DNA of 27,000 nucleotides from an uncultured Eubacteriales bacterium (GTDB taxonomy: Bacteria; Bacillota; Clostridia; Christensenellales; CAG-138). A model generated the notes under the pieces. The model had not been told where the DNA came from, did not search any database, and was given only the letters and a program-made list of their open reading frames with translations. Each line of letters starts with the position of its first letter. The first letter of the stretch is position 1. The position numbers and the translations under genes are program-made. Below are positions 1 to 7,854 of this stretch, piece after piece. The stretch covers positions 1-27,000 of the forward strand of contig CACXNN010000022.1 in the NCBI GenBank assembly GCA_902768995.1. The letters run 5' to 3'.

Positions 1-888
1 ATCGTAGACCATCTCATCGGGCAGATCCTTGCGGACCAGCATGATGTTGTACACGAAGACGCCTTCCACGTCCTCCTTGTTGTTGTAGGTGTTGGCGGGG
101 ATGACGCTCTTGGCGTAGTAGGGATACTCGCTGACCAGCTTCTCACGGCCCTCGCCGTCGATGGGCACGACTACCATGTCGTAGCTCACGCCCAGCTCCA
201 TGACCGTGGCGTTGGGAAGACCGGAGGTCACGAACACCGCGTCGCACTGGCCGTTCTTCATGTTGTCGATGGCTTCGCCGTAGGCCAGGTAGTCAGGGGT
301 GATGTCGTCGTAGGTGATGCCGTAGGCGTTCAGGATCTAGGCGTTCAGGATCATGCGGGCGTTGATCTCCACGCCGGAGTTGGCCGCGCCCACGCCCACG
401 CGCTTGCCCTTGAGGTCGTTGACGCTCTTGATGCCGGTGTTGGCGGTGGTGACCAGCTGCACGTAGTTGGGCCAGAGGCGCATGAGGGCGCGCAGGTCGG
501 AAGCGGGCTCCTTGCCCTCGTAGGCGCCGGAGGCGGTGTAGGCCTGCATGACGGCGTCCTGCATGGCGATGGCGATCTCGCAGTCGCCCTTGAGGATGTT
601 CTGGATGTTCTGACCGGTGGCGTTGGTGGCCTCAGCGGAGGTCTGGTAGCCGTAGTCCTTCAGAGCGGTGGCAAAGGCGCCGCCGATGGGGAAGTAGATG
701 CCTGAGGTGGGGCCGGTGCCCACGGTGAGGAACTGGTTCTTCCGATCGAAGTTGGCAGCCTTCTCCTTCAGGGTCTGGCCGGCAGTGTCAGACTTGGTGT
801 CCGCCCCGGTGGCGGCGTCCTTGCTGCCGCAGGCAGCGACGGCGACGACCATGCACAGGACCAGTACGATGGCAAGCAGTTTCTTCAT
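1..888 (-). pseudogene. TAXI-family TRAP transporter solute-binding protein, interrupted by in-frame TAG, open at window edge
   Basis: Extracytoplasmic receptor of a tripartite TRAP transporter, TAXI family, which binds organic acids and hands them to a membrane permease. The start at 888 has AGGAG 7 nt upstream and begins a lipoprotein signal (MKKLLAIVLVLC..., lipobox VAAC). TAXI hallmarks follow: TVGTGPTSGIYFPIGGAFA, an ATGQNIQNIL segment, and DLKGKRVGVGAANSGVE. At 337-339 the frame reads TAG. The codons beyond it continue the same family sequence (ILNAYGITYDDITPDYLAYG) without a stop to the window start. The stop arises because TAGGCGTTCAGGATC is present twice in tandem (323-337 and 338-352); with one copy the frame is intact. 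The permease subunit is not in view. Family call is confident; whether the break is real is not known. Confidence 0.88.
323..352. repeat. Perfect 15-bp tandem duplication inside the TAXI receptor gene
   Basis: Two exact adjacent copies of TAGGCGTTCAGGATC at 323-337 and 338-352. Being a multiple of three it keeps the frame, but the junction turns the TAC (Tyr) codon into TAG. Removing either copy restores an uninterrupted receptor. Confidence 0.97.
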
Positions 889-909
889 AGCGATTCTCCT
901 TTTTTTTAT

Positions 910-936
910 TTGTTGCGCCAGGGATGATGGCAACAA
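910..936 (-). promoter_or_regulatory. Inverted repeat at the 5' end of the TAXI mRNA leader
   Basis: Arms TTGTTGC (910-916) and GCAACAA (930-936) flank a 13-nt loop. It sits right after the predicted transcription start, so it could be a 5' mRNA hairpin or a repressor operator. No assignment is possible from sequence alone. Confidence 0.45.
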
Positions 937-945
937 TATGAGGAT

Positions 946-974
946 ATTGTAAAGCAAACGTGAAGTCTTTGCAA
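946..974 (-). promoter_or_regulatory. Sigma-70-type promoter of the TAXI receptor gene
   Basis: On the minus strand -35 TTGCAA (969-974), a 17-bp spacer and -10 TACAAT (946-951). Predicted transcription start is near 939, giving a leader of about 50 nt. Confidence 0.7.
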
Positions 975-1080
975 TATATTTCCTTCATTTTTTTAGAGCT
1001 TTTTCGAAATGACCGGGCTGTCGGAGATCGTTTATGCAGGATTTGATTCATCCCTATTCTTTATTTGCAAAACGTCCTTC

Positions 1081-1117
1081 AAAAAAACTCCCTTCGCCCG
1101 GCGTCCGAGAAAGGGAG
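1081..1117 (-). terminator. Intrinsic terminator of the two-component operon
   Basis: On the minus strand a CTCCCTT/AAGGGAG stem (1111-1117 with 1088-1094) with a GC-rich interior is followed by seven T (1087-1081), about 35 nt after the stop of the last gene. Confidence 0.7.
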
Positions 1118-1150
1118 GCGGGGAAGGGATGTCGTGTTTTGCGCTAAGAT

Positions 1151-1903
1151 TTACGGCTGGATCACCCGGATAGTGAAGCGGCTGCCGTCGGTGGAGATGG
1201 TCTTGACCAGGGCGAAGCCGCTATCGAGGGGCAGCGTCAGCTTGGTGCCGGCCCCGTCGGGCTCCGTCGTAGCGGCGTCGAGGTCGTATCCAAGACCCAG
1301 CCGGGCGGCCATGTCCCCAAGGCCCAGCAGGGGCGCGTCCTGGGGGTAGAGCACGGCGGACTCCATCAGGGGCTGGCCCGTGCGGCTGTCCAGGTACACG
1401 GTCAGGGAGAAGGCGTCGCCGGAGCTCAGGTCCATCCAGGCCTGGGCGCACCAGAGGGAGTAGCGGCTGCCGTCGGCAGTGAGATAGTCCCGCAGGGTGG
1501 CGCCGGTGCGGACCTCCTGGGCGGAGGCGCTGACGGCGGCCTGGAGCTCCGGGTCCTGGCCCGCGGCGGCCATCATGTCCGCGAACAGCCTGTCCCAGGC
1601 GGAACAGACCAGGGCATTGGCCTCGCTTTCCGTCAGCTCGTCGGGCAGGGGGTACCGCTGGGGCCCCTCGGTCTCCCCGGCGTTAAAGAGGGCCACCCGG
1701 GTGGAGAGGGACAGGGGCGCGCCTACGGCGATGCCGCTTTCCAACGTGAAGGGCTCGTAGCCCGGCTTGTCGTAGAGGCGGCGCTCCTCGCCCTTGAGGA
1801 GGAGGCTGCTTACCAGCACGCACAGGAAGGCGCCCGCCGCCGTGCCCACGCAGATGAGCACGTAGAGGAGGGTGGTCTTATCCTTGCGGGTCAACTTCCT
1901 CAT
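1151..1903 (-). CDS. Membrane-anchored hypothetical protein of the two-component operon
   Basis: A 250-residue protein of unknown function. The start at 1903 is chosen because AAAGGAGG lies 6 nt upstream and the protein then opens with a short basic segment (MRKLTRKDK) and one hydrophobic helix at about residues 10-35. The rest is predicted outside the membrane, acidic and soluble, without a motif I recognise. Its first 26 nt overlap the end of the sensor-kinase frame, so it is probably translated by coupling and is the third gene of regulator-kinase-partner. By position it may modulate the kinase, as YycH/YycI-type partners do, but I see no clear similarity to them. That role is inference only. 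Confidence 0.8.
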   Translation of the reverse strand: MRKLTRKDKTTLLYVLICVGTAAGAFLCVLVSSLLLKGEERRLYDKPGYEPFTLESGIAVGAPLSLSTRVALFNAGETEGPQRYPLPDELTESEANALVCSAWDRLFADMMAAAGQDPELQAAVSASAQEVRTGATLRDYLTADGSRYSLWCAQAWMDLSSGDAFSLTVYLDSRTGQPLMESAVLYPQDAPLLGLGDMAARLGLGYDLDAATTEPDGAGTKLTLPLDSGFALVKTISTDGSRFTIRVIQP

Positions 1904-3313
1904 GGCTGGCCTCCTTTCCGCGCTTGTCCTTGGGCATGGGCAGATCGAACCAGACGCTGGTGCCCTCGCCCACCTTGCTTTCAAAGTGGAGCTCGCTGCC
2001 GTGGAGCTGGGCGATCTTATTCCCGATGGCCAATCCAAGGCCCGCCCCGTGCTGGGCCCGGGACCGGGATTTATCCACCATGAAGAAGGCCTCCGTGATC
2101 CGGTTCAGCTCCTCCTCGGGGATGCCGATGCCGTGGTCCGTGACGGTGATCCTGTACCGGCCCTCCTGCTTGCGGCCCGTGAGCTCGATGGTCTTTCCGG
2201 ACTCCGATGCCTTGCGGGCGTTGTCGATGAGGTTGGTGATGAGGGTCAGCAGCAGATCCTTCTCATAGAGTATCTGATACTGCTCGATGCTGGTCTCCAA
2301 TGTGAGGCCGTGCTGCTCCAGCATGGGGGTCACCACGGCGATCACGTGGCCCAGGACCCGGCGGGCGTAGCCCCGGGTCAGCTCGAATTCGTTCTTATCG
2401 AGGACCACCAGATCCATGAGCTTCAGGCTCAGGGCTTCCAGCCGCTTCCCCTCGGAGAAGATGAAGTTGGAGGCCATGAAGGCGTCCTCCTCGTCCAGCT
2501 CCGCCGAGCGCAGCATGTCCGCGTAGCCGATGATGGAGGTCATGGGGGTCTTGAGCTCGTGGGAGAAGTTGTGGCGTAGCCCTCGAGAGCCGTGACCTTC
2601 TGCTCGATGGCCTCGGCCATGGTGTTGAAGCTGATGGCCAAGTCCCCGATCTCGTCCAGGGACTTCACGTCGGCCCGCACGTCGTACTGGCCCTCCTCGA
2701 TGCGCTTGGTGGCCTCCGTCAGGGTGCGGACGGGCCGGGACACGAAGTAGGAAATGAGGAGCATGGCCCCGATGCACACAGCCACGGTGATGAGGTGCAG
2801 CGTGACGAACACCGCCACCTCCCCCCCGCGGGCGTCGAACAGGTCGTCGGCGGGGAAGCGGACCGAGAGAAAGTACCGGTCCATGCCCACGGGCACACAG
2901 GCCGCCGTGTCCAGCTGGGAGCCCCCGTCCCTTTCGATGAGGGAGTAGACGAACCGCTTCTCCGTCAGCTCCTGGTAGGTTAGCCTATCCGGGAATCCCT
3001 CCTCCGTGGCCACCAGGAGCCGGCGGCCCTCGTCGTAGAGGGCGATGGCGGCCCCGTTCAGGTTGGCGGCCTTGGAGGATCGGTCCAGCACCTCCCGGAG
3101 CATCCGGGGGCTGGTGCTCTGATAATACACGTTGAGGACGGAGATCTCCGCCTCCAGGGAGGAGGCCAGGCCCGAGTAGGCCGCCTCCGCCTCCCGGACC
3201 CGGAAGGACAGGGCGGCGGAGAAGCTTCGGGCGATGAGGGCGTGGCCGAAGGCAGCAAACAGCACCGCCACGATAAGGACGGTGCAGACGCTGATCTTCA
3301 AAGCGAATCTCAC
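1878..3313 (-). pseudogene. Two-component sensor histidine kinase, frameshifted before the H-box
   Basis: Membrane sensor kinase expected to phosphorylate the regulator encoded just upstream. The start is GTG at 3313 with GGGAGGG 7 nt upstream, 26 nt after the regulator stop. Order: TM helix (about residues 6-28), extracytoplasmic sensor of about 135 residues, second TM (ending LLISYFVSRPV), HAMP, then the frame runs out at TALEGYATTSPTS. The H-box (NFSHELKTPMTSIIGYAD), N box (NLIDNARKA) and G boxes (DHGIGIPEEEL, GAGLGLAI) are intact but in another frame from about 2580 to 1878. The dimerisation lead-in usual between HAMP and H-box (a stretch like RRQEDFV) is missing. This fits loss of 3n+1 bases, about 19-22, rather than a single-base error. 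As written no full kinase can be made. Confidence 0.85.
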
Positions 3314-3339
3314 TTAGCTTCCCTCCCGTTCAGGATGGT

Positions 3340-4032
3340 TCATCCCTCCGGCTGCTCCGCGGCATGGAGCTCCTCCTCGGAGATCTCCAGCCGGTACCCC
3401 ACCCGGTGGACGGTCTTGATCCGATCCGTCCAGTTGAGCTTGCGCCGAAGCCGCTGCACGTGGGAGTCCAACGTCCGGCTTTCGCCGATGTAGTCCGTCT
3501 CCCAGATGCGCTCGAACAAGGTCTCCCGGAACAGGGCCGTGTTGGGGTTCTGGCAGAAGATCACCAGCAGGTCGAACTCCTTCCGGGTCAGATCCACCCG
3601 CTGGCCGTTCTGGTACACCTCTCGGGCCTCCGGGTCGATGGTCACGTCCAGGATCTGCAATATGCCCTGGCTCTTGTTGTACCGGCGCAGGACCACCTCG
3701 ATCCGGGCCAGCAGTTCCACGATCTCGAAAGGCTTTACGATGTAGTCCTCGGCCCCCAGCTTCAGCCCCTTGACCCGGTCCATCACGTCCGCCTTGGCCG
3801 TGAGGAAGATTACCGGGATGCCCAGGGGGCGGATGAAGGACAGAAGGTCGTAGCCGTCGAATTTGGGCAGCATGATGTCCAGCAGCACCAGGTCGAAGGT
3901 GTTGTTTTCCAGCAGGTCGGCAGCCTCCTGGCCGTCGTAGGCGCAGGTGACCGCGTAGCCCTGGCGGGCCAGGTTCATGCGGATCAGGTTGGCGATGGGC
4001 AGCTCGTCGTCCACCACAAGGATCTTGATCAT
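3340..4032 (-). CDS. OmpR/PhoB-family response regulator
   Basis: DNA-binding response regulator of 230 residues. The receiver domain (about 1-115) has the acidic pair D8/D9, phospho-acceptor D52 (LLDIMLP), T78 and K100 (IVKPF). A winged-helix effector (about 125-220) carries LTRKEFDLL and RTLDSHVQRLRRKL, ending in the VHRVGYRLE wing. The length is normal. It is the first gene of the operon with the (broken) kinase and the membrane protein behind it. Its target genes are unknown. A direct repeat close to its own promoter suggests autoregulation (inference). If the kinase really is inactive, this regulator would depend on another donor. Confidence 0.95.
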   Translation of the reverse strand: MIKILVVDDELPIANLIRMNLARQGYAVTCAYDGQEAADLLENNTFDLVLLDIMLPKFDGYDLLSFIRPLGIPVIFLTAKADVMDRVKGLKLGAEDYIVKPFEIVELLARIEVVLRRYNKSQGILQILDVTIDPEAREVYQNGQRVDLTRKEFDLLVIFCQNPNTALFRETLFERIWETDYIGESRTLDSHVQRLRRKLNWTDRIKTVHRVGYRLEISEEELHAAEQPEG

Positions 4033-4078
4033 AGTCTCACCTCAACATTTTCGGGCGCACCCGTATCGGTATGGAGGC

Positions 4079-4087
4079 AGTATACCA
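4079..4087 (-). promoter_or_regulatory. Extended -10 promoter of the response regulator operon
   Basis: Minus strand reads TGGTATACT, an extended -10 (TG-n-TATACT). No good -35 lies 16-18 bp upstream, as is common for activator-dependent or extended -10 promoters. Just upstream on the same strand is AATTTG-N4-AATTTG, a 10-bp-spaced direct repeat typical of OmpR-family sites. Confidence 0.6.
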
Positions 4088-4103
4088 CCCAAATTCGGAC
4101 AAA

Positions 4104-4140
4104 TTGTAAAATCCTGTGGGGGAAATGATGATTTTTACAA
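4104..4140. repeat. Inverted repeat between the AI-2E gene and the regulator promoter
   Basis: TTGTAAAA (4104-4111) and TTTTACAA (4133-4140) are perfect 8-bp arms with a 21-nt loop; one arm overlaps the stop of the AI-2E gene. It could be a weak AT-rich terminator or an operator; its run of T on the plus side (4141-4148) favours plus-strand termination, where no gene ends. Confidence 0.5.
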
Positions 4141-5250
4141 CTTTTTTTGCTTTTTCCGGAAGAAGGTGAGCCGCTTTTTCCGATCCGCTTCCTCGGGCAG
4201 CGGGATCTTCCGCTTGGGGAACAGGGTGATGACCCCGTCCCGCTCGAGACCCACCAGCACCGCGCACAGGATGGGCAGGCCCAGGAGCCCCAGGCCGCCG
4301 AAGACCCTGAGGCCCACGAACATGCACATGAGGGTCAGCAGCGGGTGGAGCCCCACGTGGTCCCCCACGATCCGAGGCTCGATGATCTGCCGGATCACGG
4401 TGATGATCACGTACAGGATCAGCAGCCCCACGCCCCGCTTGATGTCCCCGGTGACCAGGGAGATCACCGCCCAGGGGAGCATGATGGTGCCGCTGCCCAC
4501 CACGGGCAAAATGTCGAACACGGCGATGGCCATGGCGATAAGGACGGAGTATTCCACCCCCAGGATGGTGAGGCCGATGGCCTGCTCCAGGAAGGTGATG
4601 AACATGATGAGCACGTAAGAGCGGAGCATCCGGCCCACGGTGGTCTTGCAGTAGTCGAGACCGGCGATGATCTTGTTGTAGTCCTCCTCCTTGATCCGCC
4701 GGGCCACGGCCCACTTGAGGAGGCCGAAGTCCAGGGAGATGAAGTAGGTGGCGATGATCATGAACAGCACGTTGAGGAAGCTGGAGGGCAGGGAGGACAT
4801 GATGCCCGTCACCAGCCGGGTGGATATCTCCGCCACCTTAGAGCGCAACGACAGCAGCACGCTGTTCACCAGCCCCTCCAGCACGCTGACCGCGTTGGGG
4901 TCCAGGCGGCTGGTCCACCGGGAGGCCATCTCGGTGAGACTCTCCACCGTGGGGACGATGACCGTGTTGAACTGGGACACGGAGGTCCGAGCGAAGGTGA
5001 ACAGCTCCGACCCGATGAACAGCGCCAGCACCGCCAGCAGGATGAACAGCAGCGTCACCAAAATGGTGGTCACCAACCGCCGGTTGATCTTCAGCTTTTT
5101 CGACAGGAACTCTGCGGGGGAGCGCAGCAGCACCGAGAAGACGAACGCCAGCAAGAAGGGCATGAGCAGGGGCAGCACGTACTTGAACCCCAAAAAGATG
5201 AGGCCCAGGATCACCGCCGCGTAGGCGAACTTTATGAGGAATTGTGTCAT
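4135..5250 (-). CDS. AI-2E family transporter, YtvI-like
   Basis: Polytopic membrane protein of about 371 residues in the AI-2E/PerM family, with about 8 hydrophobic helices, a long soluble loop after the third helix (about 85-150), and a family-typical core (GVEYSVLIAMAIAVFDILPVV, IIEPRIVG). The family includes autoinducer-2 exporters, Na+/H+ antiporters and the sporulation protein YtvI; length and order resemble YtvI-type clostridial members, but substrate is not deducible. The C-terminus is very basic (KKRLTFFRKKQKKL). I place the start at 5250, which has AAGGAG just upstream. An ATG at 5265 lies almost on the predicted transcription start and has no ribosome site. Single-gene unit with its own promoter. 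Confidence 0.88.
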   Translation of the reverse strand: MTQFLIKFAYAAVILGLIFLGFKYVLPLLMPFLLAFVFSVLLRSPAEFLSKKLKINRRLVTTILVTLLFILLAVLALFIGSELFTFARTSVSQFNTVIVPTVESLTEMASRWTSRLDPNAVSVLEGLVNSVLLSLRSKVAEISTRLVTGIMSSLPSSFLNVLFMIIATYFISLDFGLLKWAVARRIKEEDYNKIIAGLDYCKTTVGRMLRSYVLIMFITFLEQAIGLTILGVEYSVLIAMAIAVFDILPVVGSGTIMLPWAVISLVTGDIKRGVGLLILYVIITVIRQIIEPRIVGDHVGLHPLLTLMCMFVGLRVFGGLGLLGLPILCAVLVGLERDGVITLFPKRKIPLPEEADRKKRLTFFRKKQKKL

Positions 5251-5273
5251 GCGCTCCTTCGTCATACATCGTT

Positions 5274-5302
5274 AGTATACCAGCATTCCCCTCGCTCGTC
5301 AA
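5274..5302 (-). promoter_or_regulatory. Promoter of the AI-2E/YtvI-like gene
   Basis: Minus strand: -35 TTGACG (5297-5302), 17-bp spacer, extended -10 TGGTATACT with TATACT at 5274-5279. Start of transcription is predicted at about 5267, which supports the start codon at 5250 over 5265. Confidence 0.8.
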
Positions 5303-5395
5303 AGAGAAAGAACGGAAAGGACCCAGATTCTTTTTCGCGGCGGGGAAAGGGGGCCGAAACTTGTGAAAAAGGTGAAACTTTTGTCAGGCCCCGGC

Positions 5396-5423
5396 TTGAA
5401 TATGGCGGCTGGATGAGTATAAT
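5396..5423 (+). promoter_or_regulatory. Promoter of the GH13 gene, apparently leaderless
   Basis: -35 TTGAAT (5396-5401), 16-bp spacer and a consensus -10 TATAAT (5418-5423). The -10 ends only 6 nt before the ATG at 5430, so transcription should begin at or next to the start codon. Two GAAACTT direct repeats lie upstream at 5356-5362 and 5374-5380. Confidence 0.65.
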
Positions 5424-5429
5424 GAAATC

Positions 5430-7358
5430 ATGTATTTTCAGCATGACTCGTTGGACATAACCTATCGCCGTCCCCAGGGCGCCGTGAAGGCGGGCCAGGA
5501 AGTGGAGCTATCCGTCCGGGCCGCCGACATCTACGGCGAGGTGTTCCTGCTGCTGCAGGATCGGGCGGGGGAGCGGCTGGTGCCCCTGTGGCCCGCGGGG
5601 GCGGAGCGGTTCGTGGTGCGCTTTCGGGCCATGGACGAGCCGGGCCTCATGTTCTACGGGTTCCTGATCCGGCAGGACGGCCGGGATTGGTACTACTGCG
5701 GCAGGTCCGGCCGGGGCGAGCTGCGGGAGGATCGGGGAGAGCTCTGGCAGATCACCGTCTATGCCGCCGAGTTCGAGACCCCCGCCTGGTTCCGCCGGTC
5801 CGTGGCCTATCAGATATTTCCCGATAGGTTTTGCCGCAGCGAGCACGCGCCCATGGCCGCCGGGGCCGCCTACCATCAGCGCATGGGGCGGAAGGTGTAC
5901 CTGCATAAGAATTGGGCGGAGGAGCCCCTCTATGCCCCCCACGGCGGCAGCCGGAACTACGCCCCGGACGACTATTACGGCGGCGACCTCAACGGCATCC
6001 GGGAGAAGCTCCCGTATCTGGAGGAGCTGGGCATCACCTGCATCTATCTCAATCCCATCTTCGAGGCGGACAGCAACCACCGCTACAACACAGCGGACTA
6101 CAAGCGCATCGACCCCCTGCTGGGTACGGAGGAGGACTTCAAGGCCCTTTGCGCCGAGGCCCGGGAGCGTGGCATCCGCATCATTTTGGATGGGGTCTTT
6201 TCCCACACGGGCTCCGACAGCCGGTATTTCGACAAGCGCAACCGGTACGGCAACGGGGCCTACCACCACACCGATTCCCCCTATTTCTCCTGGTACAGGT
6301 TCTCCCGCTGGCCCGAACGGTACGAGTGCTGGTGGGGCTTCGACACCCTGCCCAACGTGGAGGAGAAGGAGCCCAGCTACGGCTACTTCATCAACGGTCC
6401 ACAGGGGGTGCTCCACAAGTGGCTGGAGGCCGGGGCCTCCGGCTGGCGGCTGGACGTGGCGGACGAGCTGCCGGACTGCTTCATTCGAGACGTGCGGTCC
6501 CGGGTGAAGGAGGAGGATAAGGATAACGTGCTCATCGGCGAGGTCTGGGAGGACTGCTCCAACAAGCAGGGCCCCGAAGGCCGCCGGGGGTACGTGGACG
6601 GGTACGAGCTGGACTCCGCCATGAACTATCCTCTGCGCACGGGCATCCTGCGGTTCCTCAGGGGGGAGGAGAGCGCCTTCGATCTGGAGCGGCGGCTCTG
6701 GTCCCTGTTTGAGAATTACCCGAAGCCCTTCCGGGACGCCTGTCTGAACCTGCTCTCGTCCCACGACGAGACCCGGGCCATCACCTTCCTCGCCGGCGGG
6801 CCGGACCGGTTCACCGCCACCCGGGCGGAGCAGGCGGCCTTCCATCCCGACGGCCCCACCCTGGCCCGGGCAAAGCGCCTGTTCCTGGCCGGCACCGCCC
6901 TGCAGCTCATGCTTCCCGGGGTCCCCTGCATCTACTACGGGGACGAGGTGGGCCTCTTCGGCGGGGGCGACCCCTTCAACCGGCGGCCCTATCCCTGGGG
7001 CAGGGAGGACCTGGTCATGCGGGACGTGGTCCGCACCCTCATCGGCCTTCGGCAGGGGAGCGACGCCATCCGGCAGGGCCATCTCAGGATGGGCGCCGTG
7101 TCCGGCAAGTGCTTCGCCCTGGTCCGCTATCAAGGGGAGGAGTGCGTGGTGCTGCTGGTGAACCAGAGCGCCGTGCCCGTGTCCGCTGCCATCTATCCGT
7201 CCCTCCTCTATAAGGGGGAGGACGGGGACGCGCCCGTGCCCCTCAGCGGCCAGTATACCGAGCTCTTTACCGGGGAAAGCCTGAAGGTGCGCAGCGTGCT
7301 CAGCGCCCTGGTCCCCGCGGAAGGATACTGCATCTATCGGAAGGAAACGAACCTATGA
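5430..7358 (+). CDS. GH13 alpha-glucan hydrolase (neopullulanase/cyclomaltodextrinase type)
   Basis: Intracellular alpha-amylase-superfamily enzyme of 642 residues; no signal peptide. An N-terminal beta-domain (about 1-115, CBM34-like) precedes the TIM barrel, which starts at SVAYQIFPDRF (124-134), a hallmark of the GH13_20 group that cleaves cyclodextrins, pullulan and malto-oligosaccharides. Conserved regions: DGVFSHTG (254-261), nucleophile D342 in GWRLDVADE, acid/base E371 in LIGEVWED, and transition-state D446 in SSHDETR. A C-terminal beta domain begins near 555. All catalytic residues are present and the length is normal. No ribosome site precedes the ATG, in line with the leaderless promoter. 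The next gene overlaps its stop by ATGA. Exact substrate is not certain. Confidence 0.93.
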   Translation: MYFQHDSLDITYRRPQGAVKAGQEVELSVRAADIYGEVFLLLQDRAGERLVPLWPAGAERFVVRFRAMDEPGLMFYGFLIRQDGRDWYYCGRSGRGELREDRGELWQITVYAAEFETPAWFRRSVAYQIFPDRFCRSEHAPMAAGAAYHQRMGRKVYLHKNWAEEPLYAPHGGSRNYAPDDYYGGDLNGIREKLPYLEELGITCIYLNPIFEADSNHRYNTADYKRIDPLLGTEEDFKALCAEARERGIRIILDGVFSHTGSDSRYFDKRNRYGNGAYHHTDSPYFSWYRFSRWPERYECWWGFDTLPNVEEKEPSYGYFINGPQGVLHKWLEAGASGWRLDVADELPDCFIRDVRSRVKEEDKDNVLIGEVWEDCSNKQGPEGRRGYVDGYELDSAMNYPLRTGILRFLRGEESAFDLERRLWSLFENYPKPFRDACLNLLSSHDETRAITFLAGGPDRFTATRAEQAAFHPDGPTLARAKRLFLAGTALQLMLPGVPCIYYGDEVGLFGGGDPFNRRPYPWGREDLVMRDVVRTLIGLRQGSDAIRQGHLRMGAVSGKCFALVRYQGEECVVLLVNQSAVPVSAAIYPSLLYKGEDGDAPVPLSGQYTELFTGESLKVRSVLSALVPAEGYCIYRKETNL

Positions 7359-7810
7359 GACCCAAACTCCAGCTGGACGAACTGAACAAAGCCCTGCTCA
7401 TCGCCTGCGGCGTCTGCTATCTAATGAGCTTCGTGCTGAACAAGTACGCCGGGGCCGTCACCGTGTTCCGCCTGCTGTTCGCGGCGGCCGCCGTCTTCCT
7501 GGGCATCCGCCTCTTCTCCAAGGACCCGGCCAAGCGGAACGACGAGAACATGAAGTTTCTGGCGGGTTTGACGGCGGTGAAGGAGTTCTTCCAAAAGCCC
7601 TTCCGTCATATGGGCAGCGCCCAGGGGCACGCTTCCGCCCAGCCTTCCGGCGGCCTGCTGGACAAATGGAAGCGCCAGTGGCGGGAGTATCGGACCTACC
7701 GGTACCTCATCTGTCCCCAGTGTTCCCAGCGGCTCCGGGTCCCCCGGGGCAAGGGCAAGATCCGGGTCACCTGCACCAAATGCCGCAATCAGTTCATTGC
7801 CAAAAGCTGA
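7355..7810 (+). CDS. Small membrane protein with C-terminal zinc ribbon
   Basis: 151-residue protein of unknown function. Two hydrophobic helices (about residues 12-31 and 34-54) are followed by a basic linker and a zinc-ribbon-like end: CPQC near 119-122 and CTKC near 140-143, with RVPRGKGKIRV between, resembling MJ0042/FmdB-type ribbons. Its ATG overlaps the stop of the GH13 gene (ATGA), so translation is probably coupled, although a functional link to glucan breakdown is not obvious. The promoter of the next gene has its -35 inside the last codons of this one. It may sense or bind metal or nucleic acid at the membrane; that is inference. Confidence 0.82.
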   Translation: MRPKLQLDELNKALLIACGVCYLMSFVLNKYAGAVTVFRLLFAAAAVFLGIRLFSKDPAKRNDENMKFLAGLTAVKEFFQKPFRHMGSAQGHASAQPSGGLLDKWKRQWREYRTYRYLICPQCSQRLRVPRGKGKIRVTCTKCRNQFIAKS

Positions 7811-7825
7811 AAACCGGCGTATACT
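7797..7825 (+). promoter_or_regulatory. Promoter of the DUF1858 gene
   Basis: -35 TTGCCA (7797-7802), overlapping the end of the upstream gene, 17-bp spacer, -10 TATACT (7820-7825). AAGGAG follows at 7841-7846 ahead of the ATG at 7855. Confidence 0.75.
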
Positions 7826-7854
7826 ATAGGGAACAACGAAAAGGAGATACAACC

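Noticed and set aside
337..339. TAG in the TAXI gene as pyrrolysine or other recoding
   Set aside because: The stop sits exactly at the junction of a perfect tandem duplication, which explains it fully. TAG is also used as the true stop of the crotonase gene, and no tRNA-Pyl or pylS is in view.
2540..2777. Programmed ribosomal frameshift in the sensor kinase
   Set aside because: I see no slippery heptamer or downstream pseudoknot signal, and a frameshift would still leave the segment before the H-box missing.
4147..5460. Long open frame on the plus strand opposite the AI-2E gene (437 codons)
   Set aside because: The translation is His/Gln/Asp-rich with no family features; it is the antisense shadow typical of GC-rich DNA. 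The same applies to long frames opposite the GH13, acyl-CoA operon, thiolase, symporter and ABC genes.
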